Assembly: GCF_013299185.1 (NCBI RefSeq)
Contig: NZ_JAAFKG010000005.1
Span: 32,858-96,857 of the forward strand
Direction: 5' to 3'
Length of the DNA: 64,000 nt
Source of the DNA: Microcoleus sp. bin48.metabat.b7b8b9.023
Lineage (GTDB): Bacteria > Cyanobacteriota > Cyanobacteriia > Cyanobacteriales > Microcoleaceae
Part shown: positions 20,501-31,381 of the stretch, one piece after another
Numbering within the stretch: the first letter of the stretch is position 1
Layout of the letters: every line of letters begins with the position of its first letter
The notes under the pieces: generated by a model
What the model was told of the DNA's origin: nothing
Seen by the model: only the letters and a program-made list of their open reading frames with translations
The model's database searches: none
Program-made: the position numbers and the translations under genes

Positions 20501-21926
20501 AGACAAAGGTCACTTGAAACAGAGGAGAATAGCTCAAATCGATCTCGGGACAAAATTGATCGACCAACAAACAATAGGGTACATCTTGATAGGCTTGCGC
20601 TAACAAAACGACTTTCCTCACTCGTCCCAGAAACTCTAGGAACGTGGGATTGCCGGACATATCTGTACGAAGGGGGACAGCATTCACAAAATTTTCTGAA
20701 TTCACACGGCTCACAAAAGGGGAGCCAACAATCACGTCTTCTGTACCTGTATAGCGATACAGCAAAATATTAAAGGCGGCTAACAGGGTTGTTGAGAGAG
20801 TGACCCCTTCCTGCTCGGCCAATATACCTAAGGCAGTCGCGATTTCCCCAGAAATGCCAAAAGACACAGAAGCTTCCCGAAAGGATTGCTCTGGGGGGCG
20901 CGGTCTGTCAGTGGGTAGGGGTAATAAAGGAGGGGCTCCAGCAAGTTGTTTTTTCCAATAGGCTAAGGAGTCTTGCAAGGGGAGCTTTCGTAGCTCTGAC
21001 ATCAGAGTTGCATAGGATGTTTCGTAGATTTCGCGATCGATAGATTGGAATTTGGGATCGTAATACAAGATTAATCTCAGGATCCCCAAGGCTGCGACCC
21101 ATTCTTTAGCTCGTATATATCTCTGGATTTCGTAAGGCAATCGATCGCCAAAAATCTTAGTCCAGTGTTTTTTTCCTTCTTCATAGGCAACTAGATATTC
21201 TTCTTTTTTAGTTTGTTCAACGTAACTCCATTGCTGAGAATGATCTCGAATTGCATGGATCAGAAAGTAGGTCGATTTACTGGATATATTATTGCCAGTG
21301 TAGCGATATTGAGAAACGACTTCACCGTGGAAATAGACAGGAAAATTACGGGCAATTCGCAAACATAAATTGTAATCTTCGATCGCTAATACACTTGGAT
21401 CAAATGCACCGATAGACTCAATGGCGACAGTATCGAGGGCAGCACGGCGAAACATAATACAACCGCATTGAATCCTATGCCGGATAGCTAAAATAGTTTC
21501 ATAATTAGCAACTTCAGGCTGATTCTCATATTTCTCTTCTACTTTGTAGGAGCCATCAGGTTGAATGGAATAGAAGAAATAACGACCAAAGACAAAGCCC
21601 ACCTCTGGCAGGGCGTTGAGATGCTTGACTCCAATCTCGATCGCTTCAGGTAAAAGGCAGTCATCACTATCCAGGAAAACAATATACTCTCCCGTACTAA
21701 CCCGCAGGCCAGTATTGCGTGCAGCCGCCACACCTTGGTTTGTTTGATAGACGTATGTTACTTTCGGGTAGCGATCGCAGACTTCTTTCGTATCATCAGT
21801 AGAGCCATCGTCTACTACGATCACCTCAAACGGAGGGTAGCTTTGTTCCAGAATGCTCTCAATCGCTTCCGGTAAAAATTGGGCGCAATTATAAGATGGA
21901 ATCACTACCGATACATTTTTTGTCAT
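17586..21926 (-). CDS. Hybrid GT2 glycosyltransferase - (half) condensation - adenylation - PCP - thioesterase NRPS
   Basis: 1446 aa. N-term GT2 ([40 protein letters not shown]); C-domain C-terminal half ([24 protein letters not shown]...); A domain ([28 protein letters not shown]-like, [40 protein letters not shown]); PCP ([13 protein letters not shown]); TE ([16 protein letters not shown]). Confidence 0.93.
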   Translation of the reverse strand: [1446 protein letters not shown]

Positions 21927-22383
21927 TTTCTAGACTCCCAAAGTTATGTTAAAAGTTTCTGCACCCAATATTTAAAATATATCTCTCCAGACATCTATCT
22001 GTCCACACATTTATCTGTCCCCACATCTATCTGTCACAACAAAATTGCCATAGCAAGGAGAAACGTGCCGATTTTGCGAGGGCGGGAGGTCTTTACTATC
22101 CCTTCCCTGGCACACATGGCTCGATCTGCACAGGTTAAGATACCGTGCAAGGCAGTGGAAATACCTAAAATACCACACCTATTTTTACATCCATTTAAGT
22201 AGGTAGGTAGGCGAGATTAAATAAACTTTATTATGTAACAATATGTAAACAAAACTCACCAATGCTGCGATCGTGCTTTTGAATACTTTATAATCGTTTA
22301 CATATTTGCGTTTTACAGCGCCGACCTACTTAATGGTAATTGGTAATCAGTAGACCTCTTGCAAAAGTCCTTTTAATCAAATT

Positions 22384-22450
22384 TTGGGACGATGCTCAGA
22401 GCAACGTCCCAGAAAAAAAATTGTGGGACGTTGCTCGGAGCATCGTCCTA
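22384..22450. repeat. Imperfect inverted repeat element
   Basis: gggacgatgctcagagcaacgtccc ... gggacgttgctcggagcatcgtcc. Confidence 0.75.
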
Positions 22451-22555
22451 ACTATTTTTGAAGGAAGTCTAGTCCTCGGAAACAAAAACTAAAGTCCTCA
22501 CTACAAACCCATAAAAGTTCGTGGTGAGGACTTCCGTTCTAAAACTCAGATGTTA

Positions 22556-23158
22556 CTAAGCCGCAGCCAAATTTGCTGCTGCGAAATCCCAGTTAGCCAA
22601 ATTGTCTAGGAAATTAGCAATGTAATCGGGACGGCGATTTTGGAAATCCAAATAATAAGCGTGTTCCCACACATCCAAAGTCAGCAAAGGAGTTTGGCCG
22701 TGTGCTAGCGGGGTGTCAGCGTTAGCAGTTTTGGTAACTTTTAAAGTACCGTTGTCCAAAACCAGCCAAGCCCAACCACTACCGAACTGAGTTGTCGCAG
22801 CAGCCTTAAATTCTTCTTTGAATTTGTCGAAGCTGCCAAAGTCGGTATTGATTTTATCAGCTAAAGCTCCTGTCGGAGTGCCGCCGCCGCCCGCTTTGAG
22901 GGAATTCCAAAAGAAATTGTGGTTCCAAACTTGACCTGCATTGTTGAAGATGCCGGCTTTGGATGGATCTTTGGCAGATTCCATTACAATTTCTTCTAGG
23001 GATTTGCTGGCTAGTTCGGTGCCTTCAATCAGTTTGTTGAGATTGGTCACGTAAGCAGCATGGTGCTTGTCGTGGTGGAACGAAAACGTGTTGGCCGACA
23101 TATGACCTGACTCTAGGGCGTCAGCGGCGAAGGGTAATGGTGCGAGTGTAAATGCCAT
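22556..23158 (-). CDS. sodB: Superoxide dismutase [Fe]
   Basis: MAFTLAPLPFAADALESGHMSANTFSFHHDKHHAAYVTNLNKLI...NNAGQVWNHNFFWNSLKAGGGG...DVWEHAYYLDFQNRRPDYIANFL; Fe-type features. Confidence 0.96.
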   Translation of the reverse strand: MAFTLAPLPFAADALESGHMSANTFSFHHDKHHAAYVTNLNKLIEGTELASKSLEEIVMESAKDPSKAGIFNNAGQVWNHNFFWNSLKAGGGGTPTGALADKINTDFGSFDKFKEEFKAAATTQFGSGWAWLVLDNGTLKVTKTANADTPLAHGQTPLLTLDVWEHAYYLDFQNRRPDYIANFLDNLANWDFAAANLAAA

Positions 23159-23515
23159 TGTGTTCAATCCTCTCTTGGTGGCTTTTTTGGGTTGACTTTC
23201 CGGCTTTTGTATGATTTGAGCCTAGAGTCGCTAGCTTGAGTTTATCAAGCTGTCGTAATTAATTTTTGACAATTCTCATATTTTATCTCAATTGCAGCAT
23301 TTTAGAAGCTTGAATTCTACTTTTCACCAAATCTACTAATACCAGGTTTCACATAGCACAAACATTGCCTAAAAGTCAACCCGCCTGGGCAATATATAAA
23401 AGTTGGTAGGAAATTGTCACTAGACAGAATTTTAATGATGGTTATAAATAAATTAAACCTGTTTTTTATCAAATATAAGCTCAATTTAACTTAAGCTGTA
23501 AGCAAGTCCAACAAA

Positions 23516-24070
23516 TTGCCGGAGCAGCCAATGGAAAACCGTTCAAACAATCAGACCAATTCTCCTCCTAAATGGTTGAATTTGAAACTAATAGTCAGCG
23601 GTCTGGAAACAGTTCAAGACTTAATTGTTATTTCTTTGTGTATTGGTTTGTTCTGTTTCATGGTACTGGAACTGCGAGAAATGTTTTTCTCGCTGCTGCC
23701 TCCTTTGAATTTTCAGCAAGTGACAGCAGACATTCTATTTCTCTTAGTTTTGGTGGAATTATTTCGGCTTTTAATTATTTATTTGCAAGAGCAGCGCGTT
23801 TCAATTGGTGTGGCGGTTGAAGTTTGTATTGTCTCTGTTTTGCGAGAAGTTATCGTGCGGGGTGTTCTGGAAACTCCCTGGGTTCAAATATTGTCAACAG
23901 GTGGATTTTTGCTGGTTTTGGGAATATTGTTGGTCATCCGAGTTTGGTTGCCACCAACTTTTGAGGGAATTGACCCGGAACGCCGTTTTGCTAGCCGAAA
24001 AAGAAATCTGTCAGAGCCGGAATCTTCTTCAGAGCCTGTGACGGTAAATAGTAAGTTCAATTCTCATTGA
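23516..24070 (+). CDS. PsiE-like (phosphate-starvation-inducible) membrane protein
   Basis: 184 aa, about 4 TM segments; LFRLLIIYLQEQRVSIGVAVEVCIVSVLREVIVRG. True start may be the Met at MENRSNNQ. Confidence 0.75.
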   Translation: MPEQPMENRSNNQTNSPPKWLNLKLIVSGLETVQDLIVISLCIGLFCFMVLELREMFFSLLPPLNFQQVTADILFLLVLVELFRLLIIYLQEQRVSIGVAVEVCIVSVLREVIVRGVLETPWVQILSTGGFLLVLGILLVIRVWLPPTFEGIDPERRFASRKRNLSEPESSSEPVTVNSKFNSH

Positions 24071-24119
24071 GTATGGCGAGACAGGCGATTTGAAATTTGC
24101 TCTACAGCTTGTATGGTTA

Positions 24120-24424
24120 CAATTTATCGTCTGTTGTAAAATAACCATGATAACTTTCGTAGTGAGGATTAAAGTCATATGAAAATAGAGGGGAATGACT
24201 AAAGTCCTCGCTACGAACATGGGAAGGACTAAAGTCCTCACTACGAACCTGTATTGAGGATTAAAGTCATCTGAAAATAGAGGGGAAGGACTAAAGTCCT
24301 CACTACGAACCTATTTGATTGCGGTTCGCGGTCAGCACTTTAGTTATATGAAAATAGAGGAGAAGGACTAAAGTCCTCACTACGAACCTATTTGATTTGG
24401 GTTATTCGAGGTGACACAATATTA
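24120..24424. repeat. Palindromic interspersed repeat cluster (aaggactaaagtcctcactacgaacc), MITE-like
   Basis: Four iterations of aggactaaagtcctc(a/g)ctacgaac; right edge gttattcgaggtgacacaatattag resembles the TIR seen at 30354 and 31217. Confidence 0.75.
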
Positions 24425-24973
24425 GCTGTTCGCCTGCAATTCGCCTAGACGAGCTAACACTTCTTTGGAGTGAATGGCGGGATTAACTTTAACAAATGTT
24501 TCCCGCAAAATTCCTTCTGGGTCAATAATAAAACTGTGGCGGGATGAGATAAAACTCATCCAAGAACCGTAAGCTTTACTTATTTTGCCGTCGGTATCTG
24601 CTAATAGCGGAAATTTTAAGCCTTCAGAATCGCAAAATTCCGCGTGGGAGTTGACATCATCGGCGCTGATGCCGATGATTTGAGTGTTTTTTGCTAAGTA
24701 TTTCGGCAAGTCTTGCTGGAATCGACGCGCTTCGATCGTACAACCGGATGTAAAATCTTTGGGATAGAAGTAGACTACCAGCCACTTCCCGCGATAATCG
24801 GACAGCGAGATTTGCCCGTCGCCGCTGTTTGTCGGTAAGCTAAAGTCTGGTGCAGCTTGATTCACCGCCGGCAGTTTGCCGCCGAGGGCCAAGGCTGGAG
24901 GGGCAAAATTGAAACTCACAAAGGCTAGACAAATTGCCAATAAAGTGCTAAAAAACTTGCGCCGGGAAATCAT
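24422..24973 (-). CDS. Thioredoxin-dependent peroxiredoxin (BCP/PrxQ type), exported
   Basis: Signal peptide; APDFSLPTNSGDGQISLSDYRGKWLVVYFYPKDFTSGCTIEARRFQ: peroxidatic Cys motif. Confidence 0.92.
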   Translation of the reverse strand: MISRRKFFSTLLAICLAFVSFNFAPPALALGGKLPAVNQAAPDFSLPTNSGDGQISLSDYRGKWLVVYFYPKDFTSGCTIEARRFQQDLPKYLAKNTQIIGISADDVNSHAEFCDSEGLKFPLLADTDGKISKAYGSWMSFISSRHSFIIDPEGILRETFVKVNPAIHSKEVLARLGELQANS

Positions 24974-25212
24974 AAATTAACAAGTAGAACTGTACTTAAC
25001 ACAAGTTTACAGTTTTCTGATTAAATGGGTAGGGGCAATTGGCGAATTGCTTCTAATACTAAATCCGAGTTACCCGCCTCTTTGATGATTCGGCGGTTAA
25101 AACCGCTTTTATAGAGAGGAAGCTCGCTGCTGCGGGCTAAGAAATAAAGGGAACATTTAACCAGGATTTGGTATCAAACCGAAATATCACTCACTCAAAT
25201 AGAAATTTACTT

Positions 25213-26565
25213 ATGAGCGCTGCACTCCCGTTAACAGGCAAAGTTACAGTAGTCCAGGTAATTAATGGTCAACCGGTGGTAATCGAAGTAGACGGCACTA
25301 ATGCGCCGATTACTGGGGGAAATTTTGTTGATTTAGTTGAACGCGGCACCTACGATGGGGTGATGTTTCACCGAGTTGTGCGCCAGCCTGATCCTTTTGT
25401 GGTGCAAGGCGGCGATCCGCGCAGCAAGGATACTAGCATTCCGGCGGGTCAATTGGGAACGGGTAATTTTATCGATCCGGATACTAATCAGGCGCGTTTT
25501 ATTCCTTTGGAAATCAAGCCGCAAGGGGCAGCACAGCCAGTTTACAACCAAGTTGTGACCGAAAAGCCACAGTTGCCACACACGAAAGGGGCAGTGGCAA
25601 TGGCTCGTTCTAGTGCTTTGAATTCGGCTTCTTCGCAGTTCTATTTTACTTTAGATGCTTTGCCGTTTTTGGATGGCAATTATGCTGTTTTTGGCAATGT
25701 AGTTCAAGGTTTTGATACGGTTAATGCGGTGCAGCAGGGCGATCGCATTTCGAGTGCCAAAGTCGTTGCAGGGATTGTCCCCAGTCGGGTTTCGAGTATT
25801 ATTCCCAATGCTGCTGTGTTGAATAGTTTTGTGAATAATACTAATTTTGTAAATCTGCCTTTGCGATCGCTCAACTTGCCTAATACGCCGAACAACTATC
25901 AAGTCACTGCCCAAGACTCTCAGCAAAACCCCAGCGGCGTGCGCGGAGCTAGCGCCAACGATCGCATTATCGGTTCATCGATTGATGATGCCATCAACGG
26001 CGGCAAAGGCAACGACACTATCACCGGCGAAGCAGGCGACGACTTTCTCAGGGGTGGCAAAGGTAGCGACTTAATTAGCGGTGGTGTTGGCAACGATATT
26101 ATCAACGGAAATTTCGGCGACGATACTCTTAATGGCGATGCTGGTAACGACTTTTTAAGGGGTGGGCAAGGGAATGATGTCTTAAATGGTGGCGATGGCA
26201 ATGATATTTTAATTGGGGATACAGGCAACGATACTATCACTGGAGGTAGTGGTGCAGATACTTTTGTTTTGGTTGGAGTCGATCCTGCGAGTCTGCCTTT
26301 TATTCTCCTACTCCCAACGAATCATACAATACTTGATTTTAAACCAGGTGAAGGCGATCGCATTGGTTTGACAGGAAAATTATCGGATACCACATTCACT
26401 CAATCTGGTAGCGATACTTTAATTAACTTAGCTGGGTCTCCTGCTATTGTAAAAAATGCTACTGTCGATTCTGTCAAAAATGCAGTTTTTGCAATTCCTT
26501 TGTCTCCGATTGTTCCTCGTCCTAATGACCTGCCCACTGGCGATGCAGCCTTAAGAATTGGGTAA
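25213..26565 (+). CDS. Cyclophilin-type peptidyl-prolyl isomerase fused to RTX/hemolysin-type Ca2+-binding repeats
   Basis: [22 protein letters not shown]...FVVQGGDP...[42 protein letters not shown] (cyclophilin), then [49 protein letters not shown] nonapeptides. Start at internal Met of ORF 25168..26565. Confidence 0.92.
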   Translation: MSAALPLTGKVTVVQVINGQPVVIEVDGTNAPITGGNFVDLVERGTYDGVMFHRVVRQPDPFVVQGGDPRSKDTSIPAGQLGTGNFIDPDTNQARFIPLEIKPQGAAQPVYNQVVTEKPQLPHTKGAVAMARSSALNSASSQFYFTLDALPFLDGNYAVFGNVVQGFDTVNAVQQGDRISSAKVVAGIVPSRVSSIIPNAAVLNSFVNNTNFVNLPLRSLNLPNTPNNYQVTAQDSQQNPSGVRGASANDRIIGSSIDDAINGGKGNDTITGEAGDDFLRGGKGSDLISGGVGNDIINGNFGDDTLNGDAGNDFLRGGQGNDVLNGGDGNDILIGDTGNDTITGGSGADTFVLVGVDPASLPFILLLPTNHTILDFKPGEGDRIGLTGKLSDTTFTQSGSDTLINLAGSPAIVKNATVDSVKNAVFAIPLSPIVPRPNDLPTGDAALRIG

Positions 26566-26694
26566 TTTTAAGTGAATTGGGTTGAGTTGAACTCGACCCA
26601 ATTTCTAATGCTTTTCGGCTCAATATCCATATCTTTTATTAGATGCCAGCCCCTGGTTGTACAATCTATTTTTTATGGCTTATGCCAAATTTAA

Positions 26695-27408
26695 TTAATA
26701 ACATAACTTTCTGAGTTTAGAGACAGCATCTTGATAGCAATCCATTCTCGATTGCTGCTTAAATAGCCCTGCTGCTTTCTGAAAATCTTCAAATGCTCCC
26801 TGCACCTCTCTCAATTTATATCTAGTCACTCCTCGGTTGAAGTAAGCTTTAGCAAAATTGCGATCGAGGCGAATTGCTGATTCAAAATCAGCTAGTGCTG
26901 CGAGGGAATTTTCCATTTGCAGGTGGATAGTGCCTCGGTTGAAGTAAGCTTGAGATAAATTGGGTTTGAGCAGGAGTGCTGAGTTGTAATCTGCGATCGC
27001 CCCAGCGTAATCTTTTAAGCCAGCTAGCATAAACGCCCGATTGTTGTAATACTTGGCTCGATAGGGATTGAGTTCGATGGCGGTAGTTAAATCTGCGATC
27101 GCAGACTGTTTGTCGCCTAATCTGTAGCGGGCAACACCGCGATCGTTGTAAGCTGGTGCGAATTGCGGATTAATGTTGATTGTGGCGGTGAAATTTTTAA
27201 TCGCAGCGTGCAAGTCTTTTTGTTCGAGACTTTTTAAAGCTGCACTGTAAACCTTCTTGGTGCTAACGTCTAAATTTGCCTCTTGTCGCGCTTGGGCTTG
27301 CTCGCCCGAAAATACTTTACCTGAAGTATTGGCGAATCCCAAAAATTCGATCGAATTGAAAATAGTTGTGACAGCTAATTGACTCGGGAGAAAGGGGATA
27401 GTACGCAT
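26695..27408 (-). CDS. TPR repeat protein
   Basis: Multiple TPR units (PAYNDRGVARYRLGDKQSAIADLTTAIELNPYRAKYYNNRAFMLAGLKDYAGAIADYNSALLLKP). Confidence 0.9.
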   Translation of the reverse strand: MRTIPFLPSQLAVTTIFNSIEFLGFANTSGKVFSGEQAQARQEANLDVSTKKVYSAALKSLEQKDLHAAIKNFTATININPQFAPAYNDRGVARYRLGDKQSAIADLTTAIELNPYRAKYYNNRAFMLAGLKDYAGAIADYNSALLLKPNLSQAYFNRGTIHLQMENSLAALADFESAIRLDRNFAKAYFNRGVTRYKLREVQGAFEDFQKAAGLFKQQSRMDCYQDAVSKLRKLCY

Positions 27409-28022
27409 GGGAGGGCGGGTGTTTAACTGTATGCTCTAATTTTCTTGCATATTGTCAGCTACTGACAGTGATATCCGTACTCTCACAGAGGTGATAAGTT
27501 TGAGGAGATTTGGTGATGCTCGGGGATTGATTTGTGTGATGACAGTTGGGTTTAGTTCGTGATGCCAGTCACAATTAAGGATACTTGCGTCTATAAACCC
27601 CTAAATTTCGTAGTTTTAAGCGAACTGAACAATTTATTTTTGCTGGCCAGATTCACCAGAGAAAGAGGGAGAGAGCAAGATGTGGAGAATATTTGACGGT
27701 GGAGGAGAATAGTTTATTAAAATATACAATTTAAATGGGCAACAGCTTATTACATTGTCGCAAGATATGCTATCAGTAAATTCCGATCGCACTTGCGAGC
27801 ATCTGATACAGGGTTTAGGGAAAAAACATCTGTAGCACCGACGCATCTGTGAAGCAACCCGTTTTCTAGGTAAGACGATTCACCCGTAACTGGCCGGGTT
27901 AAGTTGGGGGCTGGGCTAAGGGCGATCGACATTTCACTAATATTTTTGAGTAATATTGCCGATGAAAGTTGCTTATTCTTTGATATGCTCTGATTACACA
28001 TCAAGAATCTATTGCAGTGTCA

Positions 28023-28742
28023 ATGAAAATAGTTCTGACGTTAAAAACTTTCTTCGCGACAGTATTCGCGATCGTCCTGTTCAGTCTCTACTTAACACCT
28101 CCGGTTCTGGCCGCGAATGCGGAGGATCTGAGTCAGCTATTAAAAGATAATTGGTGCGTCAGCTTTCTGTGGAAGCAATGCGATTTGAGCGCTGCCGATT
28201 TGCGAGAAGCTAATCTCCAAGAAGCCAACTTGAGCGGTGCCAACCTGAGCGGCGCAAACTTGTCCGGTGCTAATTTAAAAAATGCTGACCTTTCTGACGC
28301 AGATCTCACCAACGCTAACTTAGCAAATGCTGATATTTTGGGTACGGATCTCAGTCGAGCAAATTTAACCGAAGCTAATTTCAACCGCACAAAATTGTGG
28401 GATGCTAATCTGACTTTGGCAAATCTGACTCGCGCCAATTTACAAGATGCTAATTTGTTGGATTCTAGACTTTGGGGAAGCAATCTCACCCAAGCTAATT
28501 TAACTGATGCGACCCTGCACGGTGCTGATTTGCAATATGCTAATCTGGCAGACACTAATTTGACAAATGCTGACTTGCACAGTTTCTTTTTCCGAGGTTC
28601 CAAGCAAGTTACGAATCTGAGCAATGCTAATCTAGAAGGCGCTAATTTAACGGGAGCAAATCTCAGAGGTGCGGTGCTGAATGGGGCAATAATGCCGGAC
28701 GGCTCTATTAATAATGAAGAAATTGGCTTTAATTTAAAGTGA
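28023..28742 (+). CDS. Exported pentapeptide repeat protein
   Basis: Signal-peptide-like N-terminus (TLKTFFATVFAIVLFSLYLTPPVLAANA) followed by ADLxxANLxxANL repeats. Confidence 0.9.
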   Translation: MKIVLTLKTFFATVFAIVLFSLYLTPPVLAANAEDLSQLLKDNWCVSFLWKQCDLSAADLREANLQEANLSGANLSGANLSGANLKNADLSDADLTNANLANADILGTDLSRANLTEANFNRTKLWDANLTLANLTRANLQDANLLDSRLWGSNLTQANLTDATLHGADLQYANLADTNLTNADLHSFFFRGSKQVTNLSNANLEGANLTGANLRGAVLNGAIMPDGSINNEEIGFNLK

Positions 28743-28757
28743 ATTGTGTCTGAATAC

Positions 28758-28876
28758 AGTTGACAGTTGACAGTTGACGGTTGACAGTTGACAGTTGACA
28801 GTTGACAGTTGACAGTTGACAGTTGACAGTTGACAGTTGACAGTTGACAGTTGACAGTTGACAGTTGACAGTTGAC
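28758..28876. repeat. Heptanucleotide tandem array (gttgaca)n
   Basis: agttgacagttgacagttgac... over about 115 bp with one interruption (gttgacggttgac). Confidence 0.95.
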
Positions 28877-28904
28877 TGATGCTTTTCGCGAGCGGGGACA
28901 GCAC

Positions 28905-28994
28905 TAATGCCCAATGCCCAATGCCCTGTTTGGCCAATGCCCAATGCCCAATGCCCAATGCCCAATGCCCAATGCCCAATGCCCAATGCCCAAT
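28905..28994. repeat. Nonanucleotide tandem array (caatgccca)n
   Basis: taatgcccaatgcccaatgccc... with the interruption tgtttggc. Confidence 0.95.
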
Positions 28995-28997
28995 GAC

Positions 28998-30149
<1,152 letters not shown>

Positions 30150-30157
30150 TCATTACT

Positions 30158-30354
30158 CATACAATGTCAGGTCAATTACCTAAAATAAAAAATGTTTGTA
30201 GTGAGGATTTTAGTCCTCAGATGGATGCGGACTAAAGTCCTCACTACAAACCAATCTGATTGTAGTGAGGACTTTAGTCCTCAGATGGATGCGGACTAAA
30301 GTCCTCACTACAAACCAATCTGATTGTGGTTATCCGAGCGGACATGATATTAGT
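30158..30354. repeat. MITE-like element: TIRs flanking duplicated internal palindromes
   Basis: Left atacaatgtcaggtcaattacc, right ggttatccgagcggacatgatatta (inverted); two tandem internal units gtagtgaggattttagtcctcag...gcggactaaagtcctcactacaaacc. Confidence 0.8.
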
Positions 30355-30436
30355 GGTCATTAGGGAGAAGAAACAAGCAGGAGCAGTGAATTACCGATTG
30401 CCGATCGCCAATTACCCATATAATAGGATATTCATT

Positions 30437-31018
30437 ATGTCTTTAGCACTTTGGCGATCGCCCTTAGCGCGATCGCTCCACCGCAACCGCAGTCTTGCCT
30501 ATGCCCGCTACTTGCAACTAGCAACGGTTCGTCCTGACGGGCGTCCTGCTAACCGCACTGTGGTGTTTCGAGGCTTTTTGGAAAACACCAACCAGTTAAA
30601 GTTTATTACAGATATTCGCAGTCAAAAGGCAGAGGAAATTAATCTCTATCCTTGGGCGGAGATTTGCTGGTATTTCCCTAAAACTCGCGAACAATTTCGG
30701 ATTGCTGGAAAGCTACTTTTGGCAGGGGCAGATTGTTCAGATGTAGAGTTGTGCGCCAAGCGCCGCACAGCTTGGCAGGAGATTTCTGAGGGGGCTCGAT
30801 CGCAATTTGGTTGGCCCGAACCTGGGGAAGACAAGGCTGAGGCTACTGCTTTTGATTGTGCTTCCCCAGATGCGATCGAGCCGCTGCCTAATTTTTGCTT
30901 GCTGCTGTTGGAACCGGAAACGGTGGATTTTTTGGAGTTGCGGGGGGAACCCCAGAACCGATCGCTTTACGGGCGCGACGGAGATGGCAATTGGTTTGTG
31001 CGATCGGTCAATCCTTGA
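30437..31018 (+). CDS. Pyridoxamine 5'-phosphate oxidase (PPOX) family flavoprotein
   Basis: WRSPLARSLHRNRSLAYARYLQLATVRPDGRPANRTVVFRGF...WAEICWYFPKTREQFRIAGKLLL...; start at internal Met of ORF 30326..31018. Confidence 0.88.
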   Translation: MSLALWRSPLARSLHRNRSLAYARYLQLATVRPDGRPANRTVVFRGFLENTNQLKFITDIRSQKAEEINLYPWAEICWYFPKTREQFRIAGKLLLAGADCSDVELCAKRRTAWQEISEGARSQFGWPEPGEDKAEATAFDCASPDAIEPLPNFCLLLLEPETVDFLELRGEPQNRSLYGRDGDGNWFVRSVNP

Positions 31019-31086
31019 AAAAGAAGTCATTAGTCAGCAGTCATTAGTCATTAGTCATTAGTTATTGGTTATTGGTTATTTGTTGT

Positions 31087-31217
31087 CATATCGTCTTCTG
31101 TCGATTGACCGCGATAATATCCGTTCGTAGTGCGGACTTTAGTCCGCAATATGCTGCGGACTGAAGTCCACACTACGAACAGTTTTTTGTTATAGTAATC
31201 GACCGGACATGATATCA
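31087..31217. repeat. MITE-like element with TIRs and internal palindrome
   Basis: Left atatcgtcttctgtcgattgaccgcgataata, right ttatagtaatcgaccggacatgatat (inverted); core gttcgtagtgcggactttagtccgcaatatgctgcggactgaagtccacactacgaac. Confidence 0.85.
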
Positions 31218-31381
31218 GTTCCAATCCCCTGTTTGCCAAATGCCCTGTTTGCCCAATGCCAAATGCCCTGGGCGGGCGAATGCCCAATGCCCCATGCCCC
31301 ATGCCCCATGCCCCATCCCTCCGCTTCGCTTCGCCCAATTCCCAATTCCCAATGCCCAATTCCCAATTCCCAATTCAAATT

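Noticed and set aside
19865-20773. 302 aa plus-strand ORF inside the NRPS
   Set aside because: Antisense to a clearly conserved condensation/adenylation region.
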